NCBI RefSeq assembly: GCF_008932115.1 | Contig: NZ_CP044543.1 | Coordinates: 930,001 to 994,000, forward strand | DNA length: 64,000 bases | Direction: 5' to 3' | Origin: Bradyrhizobium betae | GTDB taxonomy: Bacteria; Pseudomonadota; Alphaproteobacteria; Rhizobiales; Xanthobacteraceae | Shown here: positions 1 through 10,526 of the stretch, piece after piece | Layout of the letters: each line of letters opens with the position of its first letter | Numbering within the stretch: the stretch's first letter is position 1 | Notes under the pieces: model-generated | The model's input: only the letters and a program-made list of their open reading frames with translations | What the model was told of the DNA's origin: nothing | Databases searched by the model: none | Translations under genes and position numbers: made by a program

Positions 1-1
1 G

Positions 2-169
2 GCCTGGCGCGGCTCCACGCTCGCCGTCACGCGGGCGAAATACCAGTCGTCCCTGCACGACAACGAACGCCAGCGCGCACGCGCCGGCGCGGGCCAGACG
101 CGGCCGGCCGTGCAGCCGGGCTCCGCGCCCGGGATACGGACAGGCACCGACGGATCGTCGGATCGCTAG
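2..169 (+). CDS. C-terminal fragment of an unidentified protein (5' end outside window)
   Basis: An open frame enters from the left edge and ends at a TAG at 167-169, giving about 55 residues. The visible part is rich in Arg, Gly, Ala and Thr and ends in a low-complexity tail (GTDGSSDR). There is no recognisable domain, so no function is offered. Its stop overlaps the 3' end of the convergent DUF1491 gene by a few bases. Confidence 0.45.
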   Translation, partial: AWRGSTLAVTRAKYQSSLHDNERQRARAGAGQTRPAVQPGSAPGIRTGTDGSSDR

Positions 170-510
170 GTCTTCGCAAGGTCGAGGAAATGCCGTCCCG
201 CGCGGTCTTCGGTCTCGACGATCCAGGCGTCGGGATCGAAGCGGACCTCTTTGGTCAGACGCTCCTCGACAGCAGGCTCCGGCATCGGCTGCGGGGTCAG
301 CGGCACGAAGTAGCGGTCGACCGGCCGGCCGTCGTCATAGGAGGTCTGCGGCGCGGGCACGTAAAGCATCGCATTGCCGTCGAGCAGCGCCACCTTCACG
401 AACACCGCACCGGCCTCCTCGGCGCCGCGGCGGCGCACGGCGCCGAACACGCCTTCGGTCTGGCAGCGGCGCAGATAGGCGGAGACCCAAATGTTTGATT
501 TCAATCGCAT
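166..510 (-). CDS. DUF1491 family protein
   Basis: This is a 114-residue protein with the look of the DUF1491 family, which is common in Rhizobiales and has no known function. The N-terminus (MRLKSNIWVSAYLRRCQ) and the later YVPAPQTSYDDGRPVDRYF segment are the recognisable parts. There is no signal peptide or membrane segment, so it is probably cytoplasmic. It lies 56 bases downstream of the peptidoglycan-binding protein gene on the same strand and may be the last gene of the divJ-like operon. Confidence 0.75.
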   Translation of the reverse strand: MRLKSNIWVSAYLRRCQTEGVFGAVRRRGAEEAGAVFVKVALLDGNAMLYVPAPQTSYDDGRPVDRYFVPLTPQPMPEPAVEERLTKEVRFDPDAWIVETEDRAGRHFLDLAKT

Positions 511-566
511 GAGCGCACGATAAGCCAGTGCTGCAATCAGCGCCAGCCGTCAGGACAGCGCAACAC

Positions 567-1260
567 TCATTCGACGGGATGGCCGATCGCGGCGCCGAGC
601 TCGCGCAGCAGGCGGTCGGACACCTGGCCGGTGACCTGCATCTTGTGCTCGCGCTCGAACTTCTGGATGGCGGATTGGGTCTCGCCGCTCATCGCGCCCG
701 TGACCTTCAAATTGCCATAGCCGTATTCGGACAGCGCGCGCTGCACGCCGGCGATGCGCCGCGCGGCCGGGCTCTGCTGCACCGGGATCGGCGCCGGCGG
801 GCGCGCGACGGCGACGGACGGCGGCGTCGACGTCGTGGCCTTGACCAGATTGGTCATGGGATCGCCCGCGCGCGGCGTCGATGCGGTCGACTCGACGGGT
901 TTTTCAGGCGCCTTCTCGGCCGGTTTCGGCTCGACACGAAACTCGGTCGCCTTCGGCTCGAGCGGCGAGGTATCGGCACCGACGGGGCGCGGACGCGGCA
1001 AGGGGTTCGACAGCGGCACCGACGACGGCGCGGGAAGATTGATCACGGTGCCGAACATCGGCGCGGGATGGCGGCCGGTCTGCAGGAACAGCGCATTGGC
1101 AACGATCGCGCTGATCGCGGCAATAGCGATGAGGCCTGCCAGCGTGTCCTTGGGACTGTGCAGCAGCACCCGCATCACAAGATTGCGCTCGGTCTCGATG
1201 TCGACGACCGCGGCCTTGGCGCCACGACGGCGCGGAGCGGCTTGGTCCTTGGCAGACTTC

Positions 1261-1268
<8 letters not shown>
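567..1268 (-). CDS. Membrane-anchored peptidoglycan-binding domain protein
   Basis: The protein has 233 residues. A basic N-terminus is followed by one membrane segment at about residues 40-60 (LAGLIAIAAISAIVANALF), then a Pro/Ala/Glu-rich linker. A C-terminal PG_binding_1-like fold covers about 165-230, with the pattern RIAGVQRALSEYGYG..SAIQKFEREH. It probably sits in the inner membrane with the domain reaching the cell wall. Its start overlaps the 3' end of the DivJ-like kinase gene by 8 bases, so the two are almost certainly cotranscribed. The family call is firm; the role is inference. Confidence 0.8.
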
Positions 1269-3138
<1,870 letters not shown>

Positions 3139-3527
3139 TCGTCGAGAAGACGCGCCGGAACGCCTCCTTATCGTTGAGCCACCGTGTCAGAGCGACCTTA
3201 AACGAGTGCTAAGGCGGATGGTTCTGCCGCCGGACACCGTGTCATCGCGAAGATTTTTAGACGATTTGACGACGTCATCATCGGGGATGGTGAACACAGG
3301 GTTTCACCGTTCCTCTCATGGTTTCGAATTGGTGGATGAGGGACCCCGGCAAAATCACGGGCGCCGGCGTCAACCGAAAATTTACGAGACCGGCAGTTGC
3401 GAAGATTTTTGCGTCAATTTTCCGCGAATTAAGCGGAAGGCAATCACTTGCGATTTATCGAGAGTTGCTAGGTCCGATGCGCTCTGCGGGAATCGCCGCG
3501 GCGGGATCTAACATACAGGTCGACAAG
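3139..3527. other. Intergenic region between the divergent kinase and DUF5330 genes
   Basis: This 389-base stretch is more AT-rich than its neighbours, especially around 3250-3440. It separates divergent genes and so should hold two promoters. Apart from the possible CtrA box, no hairpin, RNA or conserved ORF was recognised. The frame upstream of the DUF5330 start stays open but reads as non-coding sequence. Confidence 0.5.
3198..3212. promoter_or_regulatory. Possible CtrA-type box
   Basis: TTAA, seven bases, then CTAA differs by one base from the CtrA consensus TTAA-N7-TTAA. It lies 60 bases upstream of the DivJ-like kinase start. Such a short motif arises often by chance, so this is only a candidate. 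Confidence 0.25.
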
Positions 3528-3947
3528 ATGCGCTTTCTGCTCCGCATCACATTCTGGCTCGGGCTGGTGCTGGTGCTCCTACCGCGGGACAAGACACCCG
3601 AATCGGACAAGCTGCCGCAGATCGGCGCTGCCGACGCGGTTCAGGCTGCGACCGCGGCCGTCTCCGACATGACCCAGTTCTGCAAGCGCCAGCCGGCGGC
3701 CTGCGAGGTCGGCGGACAGGCCGCGACCATCATCGGCCAGCGCGCGCAGGATGGCGCCAAGAAAATCTACCAGATCATCAACGACAAGAAAGAGCAGCTC
3801 GAGAAGACCGACAAGAAGGCGCCCGACCACACCGGCTCGATCGCGCTGGCCGGCGAAGGCGATGCCGCATCGAACGAGATGCCGCACGAGACCCTGACCC
3901 AGGACGACCTCGCGCTGGAATGGCGAGGCCCGGGCCTGGCGAATTAG
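3528..3947 (+). CDS. DUF5330-like small membrane or secreted protein
   Basis: The protein has 139 residues starting MRFLLRITFWLGLVLVLLP. This is a clear signal-anchor, so this ATG was chosen over upstream in-frame starts. The body carries FCKRQPAACEVGGQAA, whose two cysteines may form a disulphide, a charged helix (INDKKEQLEKTDKK) and an acidic tail. The FCxRxPxxCxxG pattern fits the DUF5330 family of Rhizobiales; no function is known. It precedes the SufE-like gene by about 70 bases on the same strand. Confidence 0.7.
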   Translation: MRFLLRITFWLGLVLVLLPRDKTPESDKLPQIGAADAVQAATAAVSDMTQFCKRQPAACEVGGQAATIIGQRAQDGAKKIYQIINDKKEQLEKTDKKAPDHTGSIALAGEGDAASNEMPHETLTQDDLALEWRGPGLAN

Positions 3948-4016
3948 GCTTCAAACCCTATCGATTTCGCGGCCTTGCGTCCCTATATTCGCGGGAAGCG
4001 GGAACCGTGGGCCAGC

Positions 4017-4445
4017 ATGACGACGATTGACGAAATCCGGGACAATTTCGAGATTCTGGACGAGTGGGACGACCGTTACCGGTACGTCATCGAGCTCGGC
4101 CGCACGCTGGAGCCGATGCCCGAGGCGGAACATTCCGCCGCCAACAAGGTCAATGGCTGCGTCAGCCAGGTCTGGCTGCAGAAGCTGGTCGATCGCAGCG
4201 ATGGCGCGCCGATCCTGAAGTATCGCGGCGACAGCGACGCCCATATCGTGCGCGGCCTGGTCGCGATCGTGCTCTCGCTCTATTCAGGCCGCACGCCGCA
4301 GGAAATTCTCGCGACCGATGCGATCGCCGTGTTCGACGAGTTCGGCTTTCGCGATCATCTGACCCCGCAGCGCTCCAACGGCCTGCGCTCGATGGTCGAT
4401 CGCATCAAGACCGACGCCAAAGAGGCGCTCGCGGAAGCATCGTGA
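4017..4445 (+). CDS. sufE: SufE family cysteine-desulfuration protein
   Basis: The protein has 142 residues. SufE accepts sulfur from the cysteine desulfurase SufS on a conserved Cys and passes it to Fe-S cluster assembly. The sequence shows the family pattern: NFEILDEWDDRYRYVIELGR at the start, then NKVNGCVSQVWL with the active Cys near residue 45, then GLVAIVLSLYSGRTP. The ATG giving MTTIDEIRDN was preferred because sequence before it does not resemble SufE. No suf operon is adjacent, so this is a stand-alone copy. Confidence 0.9.
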   Translation: MTTIDEIRDNFEILDEWDDRYRYVIELGRTLEPMPEAEHSAANKVNGCVSQVWLQKLVDRSDGAPILKYRGDSDAHIVRGLVAIVLSLYSGRTPQEILATDAIAVFDEFGFRDHLTPQRSNGLRSMVDRIKTDAKEALAEAS

Positions 4446-4450
4446 AGAAG

Positions 4451-4560
4451 ACCCTCATGGTGAGGAGCGCGAAGCGCGTCTCGAACCATGCAGGCCCGTC
4501 TCTCGCCTGTGGCCATCCTTCGAGACGCCCGCTTTGCGGGCTCCTCAGGATGAGGGTGGA
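4451..4560. repeat. REP-like palindromic pair
   Basis: Two imperfect palindromes lie head to head. One is at 4454-4490 (CTCATGGTGAGGAGCGC with its inverted partner). The other is at 4513-4557 (CATCCTTCGAGACGCC, a GCGGG core, then CTCCTCAGGATGAG). The second shares the CATCCTTCGAG and CTCAGGATGA ends of the other REP copies in this window. It fills the gap between convergent sufE and mucR. Confidence 0.75.
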
Positions 4561-4585
4561 GTGCGTTGCAAGCTAGGACGCTGGG

Positions 4586-5002
4586 CTACTTCCGCTTCCG
4601 CTGCTGCTGTCCCAATCCCATCTGCTTCGCCAATTGCGAGCGCGCCACCGCGTAGTTCGGCGCGACCATGGGATAGTCGGCCGGCAGGCCCCATTTCTCG
4701 CGATACTGCTCCGGCGTCATGTTGTACTGGGTGCGCAGATGGCGCTTCAGCGACTTGAAGCGCTTGCCGTCTTCGAGGCACACCAGATAATCCGGCGCGA
4801 TCGACTTCTTCAGCGACACCGCGGGCTTTGCCGGCTCGAGCGGCACGGTCTCTACGCGGCCTGTCGAGACCCGCACCAGGGCGCCGTGCACCTGGCTGAT
4901 CAGGTTCGGAATCTCGGCGGCCGGCGTCGGATTGTTGCCGAGATAGGCCGAGACGATGCTCGCCGTCAGCTCGATGAAGTTCTTAGCCCCGGCGTCCGAC
5001 AT
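4586..5002 (-). CDS. MucR/Ros family zinc-finger transcriptional regulator
   Basis: The protein has 138 residues. MucR/Ros proteins are small DNA-binding regulators of exopolysaccharide, motility and symbiosis genes in Rhizobiales. The N-terminal helix region (ASIVSAYLGNNPT) mediates oligomerisation in the family. The C-terminal zinc-finger region is visible as YLVCLEDGKRFKSLKRHLRT followed by NMTPEQYREKWGLPADYPMVAPNYA. The first finger Cys and the His are seen clearly; the partner Cys is replaced by Gly/Asp in VCLEDG, as happens in some Ros relatives. It is monocistronic with about 170 bases of 5' leader. Confidence 0.93.
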   Translation of the reverse strand: MSDAGAKNFIELTASIVSAYLGNNPTPAAEIPNLISQVHGALVRVSTGRVETVPLEPAKPAVSLKKSIAPDYLVCLEDGKRFKSLKRHLRTQYNMTPEQYREKWGLPADYPMVAPNYAVARSQLAKQMGLGQQQRKRK

Positions 5003-5172
5003 GGGCCCGACCTTTCCTTAAACGCTGCGTCTCATGTGTTAGTCTCTTGGGAAAGACGTCACCAAAGTATTTTGTGTCGACAAGAGGTTCGGCTGAAACA
5101 AGACGACTGACGAATATGAGCTGATGACCGACCGTGTGACAAGAACGCTGGCGCCTTGATCGAGCGCAGGCT

Positions 5173-6042
5173 TCAGCCACCCCGCTGGTCGAGATGGGCG
5201 CGCAGTTCGTCGATCGAGGCAAAGCGCATCATGCCTTCCGGCATCTGCGCTTCGATCGAGCCATCGGAATAGAGCGAATAGGCCATGCCGTCGACGACGC
5301 CGGATTTGAGCACCGTCACAGGGGGCTGCTCGACCACCGGCCCCGGCTCGGGTGCCGGCGGCGGCGGGGCAGCAGCTTCCGCAAAGGTCGACGGCGAGCG
5401 CTGAGGCGAGCGGCGCGAAGCGGCCGGCGGTTCCGGTGGACGCATGCGGTCCGGCTTCGGCCAGGCGTCGTCGAAGCTCGCGGGCGGAATCTCCGGGGCG
5501 GCAGGTGCCGCGGGTTCTTCAGGAGGCGTCGGCGAACCATCGGGCGTCTTCGACTCCGCGCGCTCGCGCTCCTTGCGCGACGTCGAGGCGAACATCAGGT
5601 TGCGGCGGCGCGGCGGCTCCGGAGCCGCGGGAGGCGTTGGAGCTTCCGGCTCCGGCTGCGCCTCGACGCGCGGACGCTCGCGCGCAGCGACTTCGCCCTG
5701 CCAGGGCGGCGGGCCCCCGGCAGGCGGTGGCGGCGGCGCCGATGGCTCGATCCTCGTGGCCGGCGCCGGCTCGGGCGCACCAGGCACCCCGAGGCCCGGC
5801 AATACGGGCCTGACCCGTACCTCGGGCGCCGCGGCGGATCCGGCCAGCCGGCGGGCGATGCCCTTCAGTTCCATGACGACGGTATGGAGGCCGGCCAGTA
5901 ACATTCCGGAGCAGACGCCGATGGTGCCGGAGATTATGAGGGTGCTGCCAACGCTGAAATCCCTGTTGGCGTAGCCGAACAGGATCGCAAGGAGGCCCGC
6001 CACAACGGCGAAAATCCCAGCGATCAACAATGCCAACGTCAT
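5173..6042 (-). CDS. Proline-rich membrane protein, unknown function
   Basis: The protein has 289 residues starting MTLALLIAGIFAVVAGLLAI, so this ATG was chosen over one 129 bases upstream whose extension looks non-membrane. Two hydrophobic segments (about residues 1-22 and 30-55) are followed by a long Pro/Ala/Glu-rich cytoplasmic or periplasmic stretch. A short conserved-looking C-terminus follows (GMAYSLYSDGSIEAQMPEG..FASIDELRAHL). No catalytic motif is seen. Proteins of this layout are common hypotheticals in Bradyrhizobium. Confidence 0.7.
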   Translation of the reverse strand: MTLALLIAGIFAVVAGLLAILFGYANRDFSVGSTLIISGTIGVCSGMLLAGLHTVVMELKGIARRLAGSAAAPEVRVRPVLPGLGVPGAPEPAPATRIEPSAPPPPPAGGPPPWQGEVAARERPRVEAQPEPEAPTPPAAPEPPRRRNLMFASTSRKERERAESKTPDGSPTPPEEPAAPAAPEIPPASFDDAWPKPDRMRPPEPPAASRRSPQRSPSTFAEAAAPPPPAPEPGPVVEQPPVTVLKSGVVDGMAYSLYSDGSIEAQMPEGMMRFASIDELRAHLDQRGG

Positions 6043-6353
6043 CGAACTCACCCCCGGCCGCGCATCCACACGCGACACCCGTCTCGGCACGATACCGTCA
6101 TCCAGTGTGCCTCGCCAACGGCGAATTGTACCCCGCGTTCCTAAAGGGAAGGAAATCAGGGACTTATTCACATTCCCTTCAGCTACGGCTCGCTACTGCT
6201 GTGTACTCCCAGTTGCAAGGATTTGCTGCGTCGCATCAGGAATTTAGCCATAATGCCCAATTACTTGGTAATGGAACTGCGCTATAGGGATTCCGGGGAA
6301 GTGGCCCGCGCGCACCAGCAGGGCCAAGAGGGGATTCCGGGTCACCAATAGCC

Positions 6354-8003
6354 ATGACATCCATCACGACTTCGGCGATCGACACGCCCCTGCGGCGCTC
6401 GGTTGAACGGACTTGCGACGATCTCGCCATGCTGGTGCTGGCTGCGGTCGCCGTCATCGCAGGCTTGACCTTCCGCGACTACGGGCTCGGATGGGACGAC
6501 TACACCCACGCTGAATATGCCGATCTGTTGCTGCGCTTGTTCGGTTCCGGCTTCAGGGACACAGCGGCGCTCTCCTTCGCCAATCTCTATATGTATGGCG
6601 GCGGCTTCGACATGGTCGCGGCCCTGCTGCACAAGGTCATTCCGCTCGAGCTGTTCGAGACGCGACGTCTGCTCGGCGCGATCGTCGGCGTAGTCGGACT
6701 TGCAGTGACCTGGCGGCTCGGCCGCCGCATCGGCGGACCGCTTGCCGGGCTCGCGGCGCTGCTGTTGCTCGCGCTCTGCCCGATCTTCTACGGCCACATG
6801 TTCATGAACCCGAAGGACGCGCCCTTCGCGGTGGCCATGATCATCCTGATGCTCGGCCTGGTCCGGCTCGCCGAGGAATATCCAAAACCCTCGCCGCGCA
6901 CGATCCTGATCGTCGGCCTGGGTGCGGGGCTGTCGATCGGCTGCCGCATCCTCGGTGGGCTCGCGCTGGTCTACGCCATGATCGGCTTCATCCCGCTGTT
7001 CCTGGAAGAACTGCGCACTGAAGGCGTCCGCGAGGCGGCCCGCCGCTTCGCCCATGTCGTCTACGTGCTGCTGCCCGGCCTCGTGTTCGGCTACCTCGTG
7101 ATGGGCCTGATCTGGCCATGGTCGATCATGGAGCCCGGCAATCCGTTCGAGGCGCTGACCTACTTCTCGCACTTCTTCGAGAAGCCCTGGAAGGAGATGT
7201 TCGACGGCGCGATCGTGTCCGTGCCCGACATGCCCTGGTCCTATCTGCCGACGCTGTTCGCGCTGCAATTGCCCGAGGTGATGCTGATCCTGATGGGCGG
7301 CGCCGTGGTCAGCACCTTCGCCATGCTGACGCGCCGCGAGGTTCCTGCCCGCCGCAAGACCGTCATGCTGATGCTGACGCTCGCGGCTACGCTGCCGCTC
7401 GCGATCGCGATGGTGAAGCGGCCGGCGCTGTACAACGGCATCCGCCATTTCGTCTTCGTGATCCCGCCGATGGCGGTGCTCGGCGGCGTCGCCTTCGCCT
7501 GGACCATGGAGCGCCTGCGCACCAACCACCGCACCTGGCAGCCGGTCGTGCTCGCGACCTTCTGCTTCGGACTCGCGCTCTCGCTCGCCGAGATGATCCG
7601 GCTGCATCCCTACCAATACACCCACTTCAACCACATCGCCGGCACCGTGCGCGGCGCCGACGACCGCTTCATGCTCGACTATTGGGGCCTCGCGTTGAAG
7701 CAGGCCTCGGACGAGCTGCGTGAGCAGATCGTCGAGCGCCAGGAAGTGCCGCCCGGCAATCGCAAGTGGAAGGTCGCGGTGTGCGGTCCGCAGCGCCCGG
7801 CGCAGGTCGCGCTCGGCCCCGACTTCACCATCGGATGGGATTCCAACGCGGCCGATTTCGCCATGACGCTCGGCGAGTTCTATTGCAAGGGTCTCACCGC
7901 GCCCGTGATGGTCGAGATCAAGCGCGATGACGTCGTGTTCGCCCGCGTCTACGACATCCGCGGCCGCAGCATTTCCAGCCTGCTGTCGATCCCGGCGCCG
8001 TAA
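6354..8003 (+). CDS. GT39-like integral membrane glycosyltransferase
   Basis: The protein has 549 residues and about ten hydrophobic segments. The early loop DYGLGWDDYTHAEYADLL carries the acidic pair typical of GT-C enzymes (GT39, ArnT or PMT type). These use polyprenyl-phosphate sugars at the periplasmic face. Later motifs are FMNPKDAPFAVAM and RHFVFVIPPMAV. Acceptor and donor are unknown. The gene stands alone, with the first IS110 element immediately downstream. Confidence 0.75.
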   Translation: MTSITTSAIDTPLRRSVERTCDDLAMLVLAAVAVIAGLTFRDYGLGWDDYTHAEYADLLLRLFGSGFRDTAALSFANLYMYGGGFDMVAALLHKVIPLELFETRRLLGAIVGVVGLAVTWRLGRRIGGPLAGLAALLLLALCPIFYGHMFMNPKDAPFAVAMIILMLGLVRLAEEYPKPSPRTILIVGLGAGLSIGCRILGGLALVYAMIGFIPLFLEELRTEGVREAARRFAHVVYVLLPGLVFGYLVMGLIWPWSIMEPGNPFEALTYFSHFFEKPWKEMFDGAIVSVPDMPWSYLPTLFALQLPEVMLILMGGAVVSTFAMLTRREVPARRKTVMLMLTLAATLPLAIAMVKRPALYNGIRHFVFVIPPMAVLGGVAFAWTMERLRTNHRTWQPVVLATFCFGLALSLAEMIRLHPYQYTHFNHIAGTVRGADDRFMLDYWGLALKQASDELREQIVERQEVPPGNRKWKVAVCGPQRPAQVALGPDFTIGWDSNAADFAMTLGEFYCKGLTAPVMVEIKRDDVVFARVYDIRGRSISSLLSIPAP

Positions 8004-8046
8004 TTTATTTCTCCGGCCCTGTAGATGGGGTAACGGGCCCCGGCGG

Positions 8047-8185
8047 CCTTCCAGTCAAGCCGCGCTAGCTACGGCGCTATTTTGATTGCGCGCGTCGCGC
8101 GGCTTGACTGGAAGGTTTGCGGTCGTCCCTCACATTGATGGTGTAGCGGAGTCGAGGCCTAAGCTTCGCTCCAAGCATCAAGGAG
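8047..8185 (+). ncRNA. Candidate IS110 bridge RNA region (element 1)
   Basis: The leader of the first IS110 transposase holds two strong stem-loops. SL1 is a perfect 18-bp stem (8047-8064 with 8098-8115) closing a 33-base loop. SL2 pairs TTGATG 8135-8140 with CATCAA 8176-8181, then AGCGGAG 8145-8151 with CTTCGCT 8164-8170, leaving a small internal loop. Two successive loops 5' of an IS110 recombinase is the layout of bridge RNAs in the IS110 group. I could not match guides to flanks here, so this call is structural only. Confidence 0.45.
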
Positions 8186-8193
8186 GAACGACC

Positions 8194-9219
8194 ATGGACT
8201 ACTATGCCGGAATCGACGTGTCATTGGAATGCTCCAGCGTGTGCGTTGTCGACGCGAGCGGAAAGATCGTTCGGGAGGTCAAGGTTGCCAGCGAGCCTGT
8301 GGCGCTGATTGGCTGGTTCCGCTCGCTCGGGTTCGAACTCGCCAGGATCGGGCTGGAGGCCGGACCGCTGTCTCAGTGGCTTTATACAGCCATGAAGCAC
8401 GAGGGCCTCGCGGTCGAGCTCCTGGAAACGCGGCACGTGAGCGATGCCTTCAAGGCGATGCCGGTGAAGTCGGACCGTAACGACGCCCGCAACATCGCGC
8501 AATTGATGCGGCTCGGCTGGTTCCGGCCGGTGCATTGCAAGTCGATGAGTGCCCAGGAGACCCGTGCGATGCTGACGGCGCGCAAGCTGATCCAGGCCAA
8601 GCTTCAGGACATCGAGAACAGCCTGCGCGGGATCCTGCGCGGCTTCGGATTGAAGGTTGGCAAAACGACGAAGCGCAGTTTTGCGGCACGCATCCGTGAG
8701 CTGGTGGCCGGCCATCCGGCCCTCGAGACGATCGCTACTGCGACGCTGGCGGTTCATGCAGTGCTACTGCGCGAGTTCAACGGCTTTGAGAAGCGGGTGC
8801 GGGCGATGTCGCTTTTGGATGCCAAAGCCAAGCTGCTGATGTCGACACCGGCCGTGGGACCGATCATCTCGCTGACCTTTGCCAGCGCCATCGATGACCC
8901 CTCGCGCTTCAACTCGGCGAAGCGCGCGGGACCGTTGTTCGGCTTGACGCCGAAGAAGTACCAGTCAGGCGAGACCGACTACTGCGGCCGCATCAGTAAA
9001 AATGGCGACGCCTCCGTGCGCGAGGCGCTCTATGAAGCCGCCCACATCATCCTGACCAAGCCGATCAAGGGCTGCGCGCCGCTCAAGAGCTGGGCCATGC
9101 GGATCGCCAAGCGCGCCGGCATGAACAAGGCCAAGGTAGCGTTAGCACGCAAGCTCGCCGTGATCATGCTGCGCATGCTCAAGGACAACGCACCGTTCAG
9201 GACGACTGCCATGGCTTAA
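8194..9219 (+). CDS. IS110-family transposase (element 1)
   Basis: The protein has 341 residues. It has an N-terminal RuvC-like DEDD domain (YAGIDVS with Asp 7, then GLEAGP, then SDRNDARNIAQ). A C-terminal Tnp domain is recognisable in STPAVGPIISLTFASAIDDP and the conserved GLTPKKYQSGE..GRISKNGD segment, which holds the catalytic Ser region. The start at 8194 follows an AAGGAGG ribosome site seven bases away; an upstream in-frame ATG extends into the structured leader. The gene is intact. It is only distantly similar to the second transposase at 10.7 kb. Confidence 0.93.
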   Translation: MDYYAGIDVSLECSSVCVVDASGKIVREVKVASEPVALIGWFRSLGFELARIGLEAGPLSQWLYTAMKHEGLAVELLETRHVSDAFKAMPVKSDRNDARNIAQLMRLGWFRPVHCKSMSAQETRAMLTARKLIQAKLQDIENSLRGILRGFGLKVGKTTKRSFAARIRELVAGHPALETIATATLAVHAVLLREFNGFEKRVRAMSLLDAKAKLLMSTPAVGPIISLTFASAIDDPSRFNSAKRAGPLFGLTPKKYQSGETDYCGRISKNGDASVREALYEAAHIILTKPIKGCAPLKSWAMRIAKRAGMNKAKVALARKLAVIMLRMLKDNAPFRTTAMA

Positions 9220-9639
9220 AGCAAGAGCACACAGATTCGGGCGGGCATCACACCAGCCTCCCCGAAGCGAAGTCCCTTCGCCGGGACGATGGATCAGGCC
9301 AGGCCGTCATCCGGGTTGTCGACGCATCCGTCGATGCGATCACGCTTCCGTAGATTGGCCGACCTGCTCCTCTCTAGAACCCCATCAGGCGACGGCCTCC
9401 GCGCCGATCCCGTACAGAAGCAGGTTCCCGGCGAGTGGACGACGCAAAAAGGGATTGACTAACCAGGGCCCGTTACAGAAGCCCGGATGGAACGCAAGCG
9501 AAATCCGGGACAGACCTTCCAGCATGGCGCTTCGCTCCATGCGGGCTACGCTGAACAGCCGCGCTTCCACCGCCTTGCCGCCGGCCACCGCCAAGACTAG
9601 GCTCTCGCTCCGCAACAACTGGGTTCGGAGAGATCAGCC
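9220..9639. other. Intergenic region after IS110 element 1
   Basis: These 420 bases hold the right end of the IS and several short palindromes. One pairs CCCGGAT 9482-9488 with ATCCGGG 9503-9509; it belongs to a common Bradyrhizobiaceae intergenic motif (GCCCGGATGGAnCGCAnnGAAATCCGGG). A second, CATGGCGCTTCGCTCCATG, follows at about 9524. A minus-strand ORF at 9385-9618 crosses these repeats and is not believed. The promoter of the class II aldolase gene presumably lies in the last 100 bases. Confidence 0.5.
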
Positions 9640-10419
9640 ATGTCACCAGCAGAAGCGCGCCTGAGGGAAGTGCCCTCCAACATGACGGAGGCCGAGTGGC
9701 AACAACGGGTCGATCTCGCCGCCTGCTACCGCCTCGTCTCGCTGTACGGCTGGGATGACCTCGTCGACACCCACATCTCCGCCCGCGTGCCAGGCCCGGA
9801 GCATCACTTCCTGATCAATCCCTACGGGCTGATGTTCGACGAGATCACGGCCTCGAGCCTCGTCAAGGTCGATTTGCACGGCAACCAGCTCTCCGAGAGC
9901 GAGTACAGCATCAACCCGGCCGGCTTCACCATCCATTCGGCGATCCACGAGGTCCGCGAGGACGCGATCTGCGTGCTGCATCTCCACACCCTCGACGGCA
10001 CCGCGGTATCGAGCAGCGCCGAAGGCCTGCTGCCGCTGAACCAGACAGCCCAGCTCGTCACCCACGACCTCGCCTATCACGACTATGAAGGCATCGCGCT
10101 CGACCATGACGAACGGCCGCGGCTGCAGAAGGACCTCGGCGACCACAACCACATGCTGCTGCGCAATCACGGTACGCTGACGGTCGGACGCTCGGTCGCC
10201 TCCGCCTTCGAGCGCATGTACCACCTCGAGCGGGCCTGCTCGATGCAGGTGCGCACGCGCGCGCTGGGCACGCCGGTCTATCCGGTCGACCACGTCGCGA
10301 TCGACAAGAACACCGAGCTGCTCGCCAACCGCGACCGCGCCGAGCTGCGCGCCACGAAGCTGGTATGGCCGCCGCTGCTGCGCAAGCTCGACCGCGAGCT
10401 GCCGGGTTATCGGTCTTGA
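9640..10419 (+). CDS. Class II aldolase/adducin family protein
   Basis: The protein has 259 residues. The family includes fuculose- and rhamnulose-phosphate aldolases and related lyases that use a His3 zinc site. Here THISARVPG marks the early phosphate/zinc region, VLHLHTLDG carries the two-His motif, and LLRNHGTLTVG carries the third His. Many members of this subgroup, with the long C-terminal VYPVDHVAIDKN tail, have no known substrate, so a specific aldolase should not be named. A strong terminator follows the stop. Confidence 0.9.
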   Translation: MSPAEARLREVPSNMTEAEWQQRVDLAACYRLVSLYGWDDLVDTHISARVPGPEHHFLINPYGLMFDEITASSLVKVDLHGNQLSESEYSINPAGFTIHSAIHEVREDAICVLHLHTLDGTAVSSSAEGLLPLNQTAQLVTHDLAYHDYEGIALDHDERPRLQKDLGDHNHMLLRNHGTLTVGRSVASAFERMYHLERACSMQVRTRALGTPVYPVDHVAIDKNTELLANRDRAELRATKLVWPPLLRKLDRELPGYRS

Positions 10420-10475
10420 GATTTTCGAGGTTTCGTGTAGGGTAGGTCTCAACACCCTCTACACATTTCGGAATG

Positions 10476-10505
10476 AAACGCCGCCCAATTCCGGGCGGCG
10501 TTTTT
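10476..10505 (+). terminator. Rho-independent terminator
   Basis: A GC-rich stem ACGCCGCCC / GGGCGGCGT with loop AATTCC is followed by TTTTT. It lies about 60 bases after the class II aldolase stop and is a textbook intrinsic terminator. Confidence 0.9.
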
Positions 10506-10526
10506 GTTTTAGGACAACGCCCCTCA

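Larger units (their letters stand above)
8004..9250 (+). mobile_element. IS110-family insertion sequence (element 1; ends approximate)
   Basis: A complete IS110-type transposase with a structured leader marks an insertion sequence between the GT39-like gene and the class II aldolase gene. IS110 elements usually lack terminal inverted repeats, and I could not fix the ends. The left end should lie between 8004 and 8047, and the right end within some tens of bases after the stop at 9219. An 11-base inverted match (8030-8040 with 9466-9476) lies outside the gene, but its meaning is unclear. Confidence 0.5.

Noticed and set aside
9385..9618. Minus-strand ORF of 77 codons
   Set aside because: It runs through intergenic palindromes and its peptide is explained by the repeat sequence; no homologous family is apparent.
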